Source: Arthrobacter ipis (lineage in GTDB: Bacteria > Actinomycetota > Actinomycetes > Actinomycetales > Micrococcaceae). Taken from it: DNA of 64,000 nucleotides. Position 1 is the stretch's first letter, and each line of letters starts with the position of its first letter. The notes beneath the pieces are model-generated. The model saw nothing but the letters and a program-made list of their open reading frames with translations, made no database searches and had not been told where the DNA came from. The stretch is from positions 547,377-611,376 of the forward strand of contig NZ_JAAOXD010000004.1 of assembly GCF_014694315.1 (NCBI RefSeq). The letters run 5' to 3'. Of the stretch, positions 36,222 through 44,549 are shown in pieces. Position numbers and translations under genes: made by a program.

Positions 36222-37518
36222 AAGCCGGCTGGCGGAAGCCCGCACCACCCCGCAGGCGCTGCCGGGCTACGAAGCCCGCGACACCGCCCGCTGGGTGGAG
36301 GAACCGCCCAAAAGCACGTACCGCTCCGACTTCGAGCGCGACCGTGCCCGAGTGCTGCACTCCTCGGCGCTGCGCAGGCTCGGCGCCAAGACGCAGGTGG
36401 TGGCCCCGGACACCGACGACTTTGTCCGCACCCGGCTGACGCACAGCCTCGAGGTGGCGCAGGTGGGCCGGGAACTGGGCCGCGCCCTCGGCTGCGATCC
36501 CGATGTGGTGGACACCGCCTGCCTCAGCCATGACCTCGGCCATCCCCCCTTCGGGCACAACGGTGAATCGGCCCTCAATGAGATGGCCCACGCGATCGGC
36601 GGGTTTGAGGGCAACGCCCAGACCCTGCGGCTGCTCACCCGGCTGGAGCCGAAGGTCCTCGACCCGGAGGGCAGGCCGGCCGGCCTGAACCTCACACGGG
36701 CCAGCCTTGACGCGGCCGCGAAGTACCCGTGGTCCGCCCTGGACGCCCCCGTGATCCACGGCCAGCGCACCAGCAAGTTCGGCGCGTATGAGGACGACCT
36801 GCCCATCTTCAACTGGATCCGGGAAGGCGCCCCCGAACGGCGGTCCTGCCTCGAAGCGCAGGTCATGGACCTCGCGGACGACATCTCGTACTCCGTGCAC
36901 GACGTTGAGGACGCGATCGTGGCCGGGCACTTCCAGCTGCGGTGGATGGACAACCCGGACCACCGGGCGCGCGTGGTGGGGTACGCCAAGCAGTGGTACC
37001 TGCCGCACAACGACCCCGCCGCCATCGACGCCGCCCTGGCACGGCTGGAAGCCACCGACGTCTGGGTGCGCGAGGCGGACGGCAGCCGCAAGTCCATGGC
37101 GGCGCTGAAGGACATGACCAGCCAGCTCATCGGCCGGTTCTGCCAGAGCGCGCTGGAAACCACCCGCGCCGTCTACGGCCCGGCGAACCTGACCCGCTAT
37201 AACGCCGAACTCATGGTTCCGGACGAGACCGTCCTGGAGATCGCGGTGATGAAGGGCCTGGCCACCACGTTCGTGATGACCACGGACCACCGGCAGCCCA
37301 TCTACGAGCGCCAGCGCGAGGTGCTCCACGCCCTGGTGACGGCGCTGAACGCCTCCGGTGACCGGCACCTTGAGCCCATGTTCGCCGCCGACTGGCGCGA
37401 AGCTGCCGACGACGGCGCCCGGCTCCGGGTGGTCATCGACCAGGTCGCATCCCTGACGGACGGCTCGGCGCTGGCCATGTACGAACGGCTCGTCGGCAGC
37501 CTGCCGTCCCTGTGGTGA
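36214..37518 (+). CDS. dgt: Deoxyguanosinetriphosphate triphosphohydrolase
   Basis: A 434-residue HD-domain dNTPase. HD residues are in FVRTRLTHSLEVAQVGRELG and TACLSHDLGHPPFGHNGES; a later Asp is in MDLADDISYSVHDVEDAI. It hydrolyses dNTPs to nucleoside and triphosphate, controlling dNTP pools. The GTG at 36214 (8-nt overlap with dusB) starts MAESRLAEART; a GTG at 36181 and an ATG at 36205 are alternatives. dnaG follows 73 nt later, a usual actinobacterial order. Confidence 0.92.
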   Translation: MAESRLAEARTTPQALPGYEARDTARWVEEPPKSTYRSDFERDRARVLHSSALRRLGAKTQVVAPDTDDFVRTRLTHSLEVAQVGRELGRALGCDPDVVDTACLSHDLGHPPFGHNGESALNEMAHAIGGFEGNAQTLRLLTRLEPKVLDPEGRPAGLNLTRASLDAAAKYPWSALDAPVIHGQRTSKFGAYEDDLPIFNWIREGAPERRSCLEAQVMDLADDISYSVHDVEDAIVAGHFQLRWMDNPDHRARVVGYAKQWYLPHNDPAAIDAALARLEATDVWVREADGSRKSMAALKDMTSQLIGRFCQSALETTRAVYGPANLTRYNAELMVPDETVLEIAVMKGLATTFVMTTDHRQPIYERQREVLHALVTALNASGDRHLEPMFAADWREAADDGARLRVVIDQVASLTDGSALAMYERLVGSLPSLW

Positions 37519-37591
37519 GATTGGACGCACCAGTCCACATACGCTCCATGAGCGCTGCCCGTGGCAGTGCCCCAGAGACTAGGATTGCTTC

Positions 37592-39457
37592 GTGGCTGGG
37601 CTGATTAAACGGGAAGACATCGATGAAGTCCGCCAGCGCACGGACATCAAGGAAGTCGTCGACGGCTACGTCACACTCAAGGGCGCCGGCCTCGGCTCCT
37701 ACAAGGGCCTGTGCCCTTTCCACGACGAGCGCTCGCCGTCGTTCACCGTCCGCCCGCAGGTGGGCCGCTACCACTGCTTCGGCTGCGGCGAGGACGGCGA
37801 CGTCATCTCCTTCGTGCAGAAGCTGGACCACACCTCCTTCCACGAGGCCGTGGAGAAGCTGGCCGCGCGGATCGGGTACGAGCTCCGCTACGAGGACGGC
37901 GGCACCGGTCCCAGCCGCGAGGAAGTCGGCAAGCGCCAGCGGCTCCTCGACGCCCACAAGATCGCCGACGAGTTCTTCCGCGCCCAGCTGCTGACAGCCG
38001 GTGCCGCCGAGGGCCGGAAGTTCCTGCAGCAGCGCGGCTTCGACCGGGCCGCAGCCGACCACTTCGGCGTCGGCTACGCACCCCAGGGATGGGACGCGCT
38101 GCTCAAGCACCTGCGCGGCCGGGGCTTCACCGATCCGGAGCTGAAGCTCACCGGGATGTTCTCCGAAGGCAACAGGGGCATCTACGACCGCTTCCGGGGC
38201 CGCCTGATCTGGCCCATCCGGGACATCGCCGGCGACACCATCGGTTTCGGCGCCCGCAAGCTCTACGAGGACGACCAGGGCCCCAAGTACCTCAACACCC
38301 CGGAAACCACGCTCTACAAGAAGTCCCAGGTGCTGTACGGGATCGACCTTGCCAAGCGGAACATCGCCAAGGACCGGCAGCTGGTGGTGGTGGAGGGCTA
38401 CACCGACGTCATGGCCTGCCACCTGGCGGGAATCCCGACGGCGGTGGCCACCTGCGGTACGGCGTTCGCCGCCGACCACATCAAGGTTGCCCGCCGCCTG
38501 CTGTCCGACGACGGCACCGGGGGAGAGGTCATCTTCACCTTCGACGGCGACGCGGCCGGCCAGAAGGCGGCCCTCCGGGCCTTTGAAGAGGACCAGCGCT
38601 TCGTCGCCCAGACCTATGTGGCCGTCGAACCCACCGGGGCCGACCCCTGCGACCTGCGCCAGACGAGGGGTGACGCCGCCGTCCGCGACCTGATCGCGTC
38701 CCGGCGGCCGCTTTTCGAATTCGCCATCCGCGCCACCCTGCGGAAGCACAACCTGGACACCGTGGAGGGGCGGGTCGCCGCGCTGCGTGAGTCCGCCCCC
38801 GTGGTGGCGCAGATCCGCGACGCCGGGCTCCGGCCTGGCTATGCCCGGGAACTGGCCGGGTGGCTGGGAATGCCCATTGAGGACGTCTCCAGGGCTGTGG
38901 GTGCCGCCGCGAAACGGGGCAGCGATCCGGAAGCTCCCGGCGTAGCGGCGCTTCCGCCGTCGGGCGTCCTTCCATCCTTCCACCGTCCCGACCCCCGGGA
39001 CCCGGTGGCGTCCATGGAGCGGCAGGCCCTTGAGGTGGCACTGCAGGAACCGGCGATGCTGGGTGGTGCGGCCTGGGAGCGGTTCGCGAGCGCCAGGTTC
39101 GCCACGCCCGCCTACCAGGCCATCCACGACGCCATCCGAGCCACGGCTCCGGGCTTCTCCGGCGACGCCGTGCAGTGGGTGGAAGCGTTGCGCCAGGAGG
39201 TTCCCGAGCCGCTGCAGCCGCTGGTTTCTGAGCTCGCCGTGGTGCCGCTGCCGGCTAATACAGCCGAAGCGGTGCAGAAGTACTGCCGGGACATCCTCGC
39301 CAGGCTGTCCGAGCTGCAGATCACCCGCGTTAAGGCGGACAAGCTGGGGCAGTTGCAGCGGCTCGATTCCACTGCCCACCCCGAGGAGTTCCAGCAGCTG
39401 AACCGCGAACTCATGATGCTCGAAATGGAGCGCCGGTCGCTCCGCTCCGATGCCTAG
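37592..39457 (+). CDS. dnaG: DNA primase
   Basis: A 621-residue primase that makes RNA primers for replication. The zinc finger uses Cys41, His44, Cys62 and Cys65 (LCPFHDERSPSF and RYHCFGCGEDGD). The TOPRIM core includes LVVVEGYTDVMACHLAGI and FTFDGDAAGQKAALRAF. The C-terminal DnaB-binding region spans the last 190 residues. TAGGAT (37580-37585) ends 6 nt before the GTG, a clear leaderless arrangement despite the gene's essential role. Confidence 0.96.
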   Translation: MAGLIKREDIDEVRQRTDIKEVVDGYVTLKGAGLGSYKGLCPFHDERSPSFTVRPQVGRYHCFGCGEDGDVISFVQKLDHTSFHEAVEKLAARIGYELRYEDGGTGPSREEVGKRQRLLDAHKIADEFFRAQLLTAGAAEGRKFLQQRGFDRAAADHFGVGYAPQGWDALLKHLRGRGFTDPELKLTGMFSEGNRGIYDRFRGRLIWPIRDIAGDTIGFGARKLYEDDQGPKYLNTPETTLYKKSQVLYGIDLAKRNIAKDRQLVVVEGYTDVMACHLAGIPTAVATCGTAFAADHIKVARRLLSDDGTGGEVIFTFDGDAAGQKAALRAFEEDQRFVAQTYVAVEPTGADPCDLRQTRGDAAVRDLIASRRPLFEFAIRATLRKHNLDTVEGRVAALRESAPVVAQIRDAGLRPGYARELAGWLGMPIEDVSRAVGAAAKRGSDPEAPGVAALPPSGVLPSFHRPDPRDPVASMERQALEVALQEPAMLGGAAWERFASARFATPAYQAIHDAIRATAPGFSGDAVQWVEALRQEVPEPLQPLVSELAVVPLPANTAEAVQKYCRDILARLSELQITRVKADKLGQLQRLDSTAHPEEFQQLNRELMMLEMERRSLRSDA

Positions 39458-39479
39458 GTGGAGAGCAAAAGACGCCGAT

Positions 39480-39509
39480 TTCGTTTCCGGGCAGGGTGTT
39501 TGCTAGGCT
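39480..39509 (+). promoter_or_regulatory. Promoter of first tRNA-Asn
   Basis: TTCGTT (39480-39485), 18-nt spacer, extended -10 TGCTAGGCT (box 39504-39509). The second tRNA-Asn has the same layout 198 nt downstream. Confidence 0.6.
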
Positions 39510-39523
39510 AGTACCCGCTTCAT

Positions 39524-39596
39524 TCCTCCTTAGCTCAATTGGCAGAGCATTCGACTGTTAATCGAAGGGTTGCTGGTTCAAGTCCAGCAGGAGGAG
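39524..39596 (+). tRNA. tRNA-Asn (GTT), copy 1
   Basis: Cloverleaf: acceptor TCCTCCT/AGGAGGA, discriminator G, anticodon stem TTCGA/TCGAA with anticodon GTT at 39557-39559, T arm GCTGG-TTCAAGT-CCAGC. CCA is not encoded. Followed by its own terminator. Confidence 0.95.
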
Positions 39597-39602
39597 CGCG
39601 CA

Positions 39603-39637
39603 GTCCCCGTTCCGGGTTCCGGAACGGGGACTTTTTT
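39603..39637 (+). terminator. Terminator of first tRNA-Asn
   Basis: GTCCCCGTTCCGG (39603-39615) and CCGGAACGGGGAC (39619-39631) pair perfectly around GTT, then TTTTTT. Confidence 0.9.
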
Positions 39638-39677
39638 ATACCCGGGAGGGGTATTAGTGCCCAGTGTTGGCGCCGAT

Positions 39678-39707
39678 TTCACATTGCGGCAGAACGTTTG
39701 CTAATGT
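39678..39707 (+). promoter_or_regulatory. Promoter of second tRNA-Asn
   Basis: TTCACA (39678-39683), 18-nt spacer, TGCTAATGT (box 39702-39707), exactly 198 nt after the first copy's elements but with different bases outside GTTTGCTA. Confidence 0.6.
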
Positions 39708-39721
39708 CATACCTGCTTCAT

Positions 39722-39794
39722 TCCTCCTTAGCTCAATTGGCAGAGCATTCGACTGTTAATCGAAGGGTTGCTGGTTCAAGTCCAGCAGGAGGAG
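39722..39794 (+). tRNA. tRNA-Asn (GTT), copy 2
   Basis: Identical in all 73 nt to copy 1, including flanking GCTTCAT and GCGC. Anticodon GTT. Own promoter and terminator. Confidence 0.95.
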
Positions 39795-39800
39795 CGCACA

Positions 39801-39839
39801 GTCCCGCGGTTGGCCCAGAGCCGGCCGCGGGACTTTTTT
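39801..39839 (+). terminator. Terminator of second tRNA-Asn
   Basis: GTCCCGCGG (39801-39809) pairs with CCGCGGGAC (39825-39833), then TTTTTT. Sequence differs from the first tRNA's terminator although the position is the same. Confidence 0.88.
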
Positions 39840-39856
39840 GTGTCGTCAGTGCGGCG

Positions 39857-40264
39857 TCAGACGAAATCCATCTCCACCTGGAGGAAGCGCTCTGCCTCGG
39901 CTATGGCGGCTTCAAACGCTTCCCGCTCTGTGGGGGACTTCCGCGGCTCCCGGGGGTGCCACTCGTGGGGCGAGGAGTGCACGCGCGTGAAGCCGCCGTC
40001 GGGCGGGGCATAGAAGATGCCGAACCGCTGGACCGGCCATTCGGGAGACGTTTCGGGTGCCACCAGCAGGGCGGCATTGAAAGCCGGATTGAACCACTGG
40101 GCTATGGGCCGGCGCCGGTCCTCGGTGAAAAGTCCCGCCGCATAGAGCGCTGCCGACTGCGCACTGGTCTGGGTGCACAGCCGGTCCCACCACAACGGCA
40201 GAATGCCGGAGTCGCACCGCTGCCACGTGGCCGGAAGCGGGGGATGATCCTGCCAGTGGGGCAC
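39857..40264 (-). CDS. Hypothetical protein, 135 aa
   Basis: I do not recognise the family. The protein is Trp/Pro-rich (HWQDHPPLPATWQRC, LPLWWDRLCTQ), has no TM segment or signal peptide, and ends in a likely helix EREAFEAAIAEAERFLQVEM. The GTG start has TAAAGT (40271-40276) 6 nt upstream, a leaderless arrangement. Its 3' end reaches the second tRNA-Asn terminator. The codon pattern and clean frame support it as real. Confidence 0.7.
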   Translation of the reverse strand: MPHWQDHPPLPATWQRCDSGILPLWWDRLCTQTSAQSAALYAAGLFTEDRRRPIAQWFNPAFNAALLVAPETSPEWPVQRFGIFYAPPDGGFTRVHSSPHEWHPREPRKSPTEREAFEAAIAEAERFLQVEMDFV

Positions 40265-40361
40265 GTAACAACTTTATCGCGCAGCTACCCCAGCGAACAG
40301 ATGGTCTGACGTCGATCGCCCCCGGTCCGGACGTACGGCGCGGCTTTGGGGAAGGGGCGGG

Positions 40362-40541
40362 TCAGGGCCGGTTCCACGGTCCTGGATTGACGCGGTACAG
40401 CAGGGCAGAACCGACGACGGCGCCCACCAGGATGCCCAGCGCCGCGTTGCCCATCATCCTGCCCGCGAAGAAGCCGGCCACGGCGCCGAGGATGGCGCCG
40501 AGGAACAGCCCTCGGCCGTTGCGGTGGGGTTTGCGGGTCAT
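40362..40541 (-). CDS. Small membrane protein, 59 aa
   Basis: Reads MTRKPHRNGRGLFLGAILGA, then a second Gly/Ala-rich hydrophobic stretch (AALGILVGAVVGSALLY) and ends in NPGPWNRP. Two likely TM helices joined by GRMMGN, with glycine-zipper spacing. TAGGCT (40548-40553) lies 6 nt before the ATG, which supports expression as a leaderless mRNA. Function unknown. Confidence 0.65.
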   Translation of the reverse strand: MTRKPHRNGRGLFLGAILGAVAGFFAGRMMGNAALGILVGAVVGSALLYRVNPGPWNRP

Positions 40542-40574
40542 GGTGCCAGCCTACCCGGCGTGCATCAGGGGAAC

Positions 40575-41795
40575 TTAGTGGATGGAAGGCACCGTCCGGG
40601 GCCGGACCACAAGCCACAGGGCGGCTGCTGCGAGGAAGATGCAACAGGCCTGGACGGCGCCCATGGGCGTGGCGGAATTACCGCCCAGCCATCCGACGAC
40701 GGGGGAGATGATGCCGGCCATCATGAAGGTGGACGCCCCGAGCAGGGACGCGGCCGTGCCGGCCTGCGCGCCGTGGCTGGCCAGTGCCAGGACCTGCACG
40801 CAGGGGAAGGTGAACCCGGTGCCCAGGATGTAGAACCACAGCGGAACCATGACGCCCCAGAGCCCGAACCCCAGCTGGTCGAACACGACGATCAGCACGG
40901 CCATCAGGAACATCCAGGCCGTGGAGCAGGCCAGGATCCACTGCGGCGGGACCCGCTTTATCAACCGGGAACTTGTCTGCACCCCGGCGACGATGCCCAG
41001 CGAGTTGACGCCGAAGAGGAGGCCGTACTGCTGGGGGGAGAACCCGAAGACGTCCTGGAACAGGAAAGGGGAGGCCGAGAGGTAGGTGAACAGTCCACCG
41101 AAGTTCATCCCGCCCAGCATCAGCAGCCCCACGAAGATCCGGTCGGAGAAGAGGACACCGTACCGCTGCCGGGCCGTCAGGCCGGATAGACCCCGTTTCT
41201 CCCGCGGCAGTGTCTCCCGGACAAGCACGATGGCGGCAAGGATCACCGCGGTGCCGTAGCAGGCCAGGAACACGAAGATGCCCGGCCACGGCATGACGAG
41301 GAGCAGCTGGGATCCAATGACGGGCGCCAGGATGGGGGCGAGCCCGTTGACCAGCGCCATCCGGGAGAACATCCGGACCATGGCGTAGCCGCTGAACAGG
41401 TCGCGGACCATGGCCATCGCCACCACGCCGCCGCCGGCGGCGCCGATGCCCATGAGGACGCGGAACACGCCAAGGGTCGCGATGTCGGTGGAGAGCGCCG
41501 CGCCGAGTGAGGCAGCGATGTGCAGGGCCGTGGCCAGGATCAGCGGGAGTCTGCGCCCGAACTTGTCGCTGAAAGGTCCCACCACCAGCTGCCCCAGGGC
41601 AAAGCCGACAGTGGTGCCGGTCAAGGTCAGCTGGACGGCTGCTTCCGAGACGTTGAGGCTCGCTTCCAGGGCGGGGAAGGCGGGCAGGTAGAGGTCCACG
41701 GTGAACGGCCCCAGGGCGGTGAGCGCGCCGAGTAGAAGGATGTACAGGAATTTCTGCCGGCGGCTGAGCGCATCGCCCGGGTTGGTGGTGGTCAC
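40575..41795 (-). CDS. Multidrug efflux MFS transporter (Bcr/CflA-like)
   Basis: A 406-residue, 12-TM DHA1 exporter. GPFTVDLYLPAFPALEASLN, LGQLVVGPFSDKFGRRLPLI and FRVLMGIGAAGGGVVAMAMV are typical of the Bcr/CflA group, which exports bicyclomycin, chloramphenicol or sulfonamides among others. TAGGAT (41804-41809) is 8 nt before the GTG. The actual substrate is not readable from sequence. Confidence 0.9.
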   Translation of the reverse strand: MTTTNPGDALSRRQKFLYILLLGALTALGPFTVDLYLPAFPALEASLNVSEAAVQLTLTGTTVGFALGQLVVGPFSDKFGRRLPLILATALHIAASLGAALSTDIATLGVFRVLMGIGAAGGGVVAMAMVRDLFSGYAMVRMFSRMALVNGLAPILAPVIGSQLLLVMPWPGIFVFLACYGTAVILAAIVLVRETLPREKRGLSGLTARQRYGVLFSDRIFVGLLMLGGMNFGGLFTYLSASPFLFQDVFGFSPQQYGLLFGVNSLGIVAGVQTSSRLIKRVPPQWILACSTAWMFLMAVLIVVFDQLGFGLWGVMVPLWFYILGTGFTFPCVQVLALASHGAQAGTAASLLGASTFMMAGIISPVVGWLGGNSATPMGAVQACCIFLAAAALWLVVRPRTVPSIH

Positions 41796-41972
41796 AGAGA
41801 ACCATCCTAGGGCTGACAGATCAGACTTTTACAGCGTTGGAGGGCTCGCCGGGGCTAATTCCAGAAGTTCAGGCTGACCCTGAATGATAGTTTTGTCAGC
41901 GGGGGAGCGCGGACGCACCGGAAACCCCCCGAAACAGCGAAAAATCGACGACGGACCAGTAAGGCGGAACCT

Positions 41973-42854
41973 ATGAGCGGGCGTCACATCGGGCGGACCA
42001 ACCAAGGACTGCGTATCACTGCGCTGCCAAAGACAGTGAAACTGGCCCTCAAGCTTGCGCCGCGCCAGCTCAATGATGAGATCGCGCTTGCCAAGATCGA
42101 AGCGAAGCGCAAAGGCAAGCAGCTTGGCGTCGCCGGTGCGTTCTTCGGCGTGGCCGCCGTCTTCCTGGCCCTGCTGGTAACCGGTCTGATCGTGGCAGCC
42201 ATCATGGGCCTGGCCACCATCATGCCGGCCTGGCTTGCGGCCCTGCTCGTCAGCGCGGTCTTCCTGCTTATTGCGCTGATTGGCGGGCTCATCGGCCTCC
42301 GGAAGTTCAAGCAGGCCATGCCGCTGATTCCGGAGGACACCGTCCGCGGCCTCAAGCACGACCTGGGCATCGCCAAAGAGGGCTCGGACTTCGACGCCGC
42401 TGTGCTTGATCCCAACTCGCCCCAGGCGAAGGCCGCGGCGGAAGCCAAGGCCGCGGACAAGGCCAGGGCCAAGGCTGACAAGGAAGCCAAGAAGTCCGCC
42501 GAGGCCGTGGATGTTCCCGTGGCCACCGAGCCTGAACTCCGCCGCCGGCTGAAGCAGCGCCGTGAACACCTGACAGGTGTGCGGGACGAGCTTGGCGAGG
42601 AACTGGATGTGAAACCCCAGGCCCAGGCACTGCTCGGCGTCGCGAAGCACCGCGCCGCGGAGGGCAACGAGAAGTTCCAGGAGATCCGTGGACGTGCCGC
42701 CGAACGCTTCGCCGCCCTGTCGACGTCGGCCCGCTCCGGCGCTTCGGAGGCCTCGCTGCCCGGCCAGCTGGAGGCACGCTGGAAGCCGCTGCTTGCCCTC
42801 GCAGCCTCCACCGCGGTCCTGCTCGCCCTGCTGCGGAAACTCTTCAAGAGCTGA
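41973..42854 (+). CDS. Phage-holin-family-like membrane protein with long charged tail
   Basis: A 293-residue protein. Residues 35-115 resemble the actinobacterial phage holin 3_6 family: a cytoplasmic helix (LNDEIALAKIEAKRKGKQLG) then two TMs (GAFFGVAAVFLALLVTGLIV and LAALLVSAVFLLIALIGGLI). A Lys/Ala/Glu-rich stretch (about 150-185) and a DUF3618-like part lead to a final TM (LLALAASTAVLLALLRKLF). Despite the name such proteins are chromosomal envelope proteins; no lysis gene is nearby. Function unknown. Confidence 0.75.
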   Translation: MSGRHIGRTNQGLRITALPKTVKLALKLAPRQLNDEIALAKIEAKRKGKQLGVAGAFFGVAAVFLALLVTGLIVAAIMGLATIMPAWLAALLVSAVFLLIALIGGLIGLRKFKQAMPLIPEDTVRGLKHDLGIAKEGSDFDAAVLDPNSPQAKAAAEAKAADKARAKADKEAKKSAEAVDVPVATEPELRRRLKQRREHLTGVRDELGEELDVKPQAQALLGVAKHRAAEGNEKFQEIRGRAAERFAALSTSARSGASEASLPGQLEARWKPLLALAASTAVLLALLRKLFKS

Positions 42855-42910
42855 GCCTTGCCCTGAACGAAGACTGTGATAGGCCCGCCGGCCGTGGAGA
42901 GGGAGGCCTG

Positions 42911-43534
42911 ATGAGATTCATCGGTGCTGGTTCCCGTCCCGGCCGGCCGCATGTCGATCGCGATCTGATCTATACCGTCCCCAACCTCGTTACGGTACTG
43001 CGCTTCATGGGCGTGCCGATCTTCGTCTGGCTTGTGCTGGCCCAGAAGGAATACGGACTTGCCGTGCTGGTGCTGGCCATCATGGGCAGCACCGACTGGG
43101 TGGATGGCTACATCGCCCGGCGGTTCAACCAGACCTCCAAACTCGGGCGCGTCCTGGACCCCATCGCCGACCGGCTCGCCCTGATAGCCGTTGCGGTCAC
43201 CCTGGTGATCGCCGGCGTCGTGCAGTGGTGGTACCTTGCGGCGCTGGTGGTACCCGATGCTGTCCTGCTGGGCTTGTCACTGTTCTACTTCCGCGGGCAC
43301 CCGGACCTGCCGGTCAGCCTGGTGGGCAAGGCCCGCACCGGCCTGCTGCTGCTGGGAACCCCGCTCCTGGTGCTGTCCAAACTGTCCATTCCGTATGCCG
43401 GAGCATGGTTCGTGGCGGCATGGGTCGTTCTGGCGCTGGGGCTCGTCGGCCACTGGATTGCCGCCTACAACTATTTCTGGGCGATCCGGCGCAAAGGGAA
43501 AATGCAGACGGCCGACGACGGCGGGAACGGCTGA
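42911..43534 (+). CDS. CDP-alcohol phosphatidyltransferase family protein
   Basis: A 207-residue membrane enzyme. The full motif D-x2-DG-x2-AR-x8-G-x3-D-x3-D is present as Asp62, Asp65-Gly66, Ala69-Arg70, Gly79, Asp83 and Asp87 (GSTDWVDGYIARRFN, then GRVLDPIADR). About six TM segments. The N-terminal IYTVPNLVTVLRFMGVPIFV resembles PgsA or cardiolipin synthase-type enzymes; the acceptor alcohol is uncertain. Its TGA overlaps the ATG of the next gene (TGATG). Confidence 0.92.
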   Translation: MRFIGAGSRPGRPHVDRDLIYTVPNLVTVLRFMGVPIFVWLVLAQKEYGLAVLVLAIMGSTDWVDGYIARRFNQTSKLGRVLDPIADRLALIAVAVTLVIAGVVQWWYLAALVVPDAVLLGLSLFYFRGHPDLPVSLVGKARTGLLLLGTPLLVLSKLSIPYAGAWFVAAWVVLALGLVGHWIAAYNYFWAIRRKGKMQTADDGGNG

Positions 43535-44442
43535 TGGTCTGGGTTGCGGTTTTGCTCGCGGTCTTGGGCGCCTTTTGCCTCGCCTTTGGTGCCCAGCGCC
43601 AGGGCAGTGCTGTGAAGGCGGACACCGGCGGTCTTGCGCTGAGCTCCAACGGTTTCCTCCGCCTCCTGCGGAACCCCCGGTGGGTCTTCGGCCTCCTCCT
43701 GCTCTGCATGGGCATGGCCATGAACTCCGTAGCCTTGGTCACAGCACCCCTCACCGTGGTGCAGCCCATCGGCGCCATCGCCCTGGTGGTCACCACTGTG
43801 GTCAACGCCAAGGACCAGGGGCTGAGCATCAACCGCGCCACGGTAGTAGCAATCACCGCGTGCGTGACGGGATCGGCGCTGTTCGTCCTGCTGGCCGTCA
43901 ACGTCACGCAGGAAAGCCACCACGTCACGCCCGAGGACGAACTGACGATCGTACTGCTGCTTTCCCTGGCGGTGGGCATCTTCGGGAGCCTCGCCGCAAT
44001 GTTCAAGCACCGCATGAGCGCGTTCATTTACATCCTGGGCGCCGGCATCCTGTTCGGTTTCGTGGCCGTGCTGACCCGGATCATAGGCAAACACCTGCTG
44101 GACCCGAACGGCCAGTTCCTGCTGAACGTGCCGTGGTATTCGGTAGTTGCCATCGCAGCGGCCGGGGGACTCGGGTCCTGGTTCGTCCAGAGCGCGTACT
44201 CCACCGGTCCGCCGGATCTGGTGATAGCCGGACTCACCGTCATCGACCCCATTGTGGGCATCGCGATCGGCATCACGATCCTTGGCGAACTGCGCCCCGA
44301 TGTCCACGCCGTCTTGGCTATTGCCATGGGTACGGCCGCAACCCTTGCTATCGTGGGAGTAATTGCCCTTTCAAGACACCATCCCGAGGTCACCAAACGG
44401 AAGAAGGACGTTCGGAAGGCCACGGGCAGGGCGTCCCACTAG
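43534..44442 (+). CDS. DMT/EamA-type permease
   Basis: A 302-residue membrane protein with nine or ten TM segments. It opens WVAVLLAVLGAFCLAFGAQR, has VTAPLTVVQPIGAIALVVTT in the first half and ELRPDVHAVLAIAMGTAATL near the end, matching DMT permeases. Translationally coupled to the phosphatidyltransferase. The ATG at 43534 is chosen over a longer frame reaching 43225 inside that gene. Substrate unknown. Confidence 0.85.
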   Translation: MVWVAVLLAVLGAFCLAFGAQRQGSAVKADTGGLALSSNGFLRLLRNPRWVFGLLLLCMGMAMNSVALVTAPLTVVQPIGAIALVVTTVVNAKDQGLSINRATVVAITACVTGSALFVLLAVNVTQESHHVTPEDELTIVLLLSLAVGIFGSLAAMFKHRMSAFIYILGAGILFGFVAVLTRIIGKHLLDPNGQFLLNVPWYSVVAIAAAGGLGSWFVQSAYSTGPPDLVIAGLTVIDPIVGIAIGITILGELRPDVHAVLAIAMGTAATLAIVGVIALSRHHPEVTKRKKDVRKATGRASH

Positions 44443-44549
44443 CCGGTTTTCACTGCGGACCAGGCAAGAATGTGCCGGTGCATCACGTGCCGGCACCGGC
44501 CGGTGTGGTCAGCCGCAGCCGACCACCATGACCACCAGGAGCTTTCTAC

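Noticed and set aside
37433..39379. 648-residue minus-strand frame opposite dnaG
   Set aside because: Shadow of dnaG; no recognisable domain.
41973..42854. Prophage remnant suggested by the holin-family match
   Set aside because: No other phage gene, integrase or attachment site is near; the family is common on actinobacterial chromosomes.
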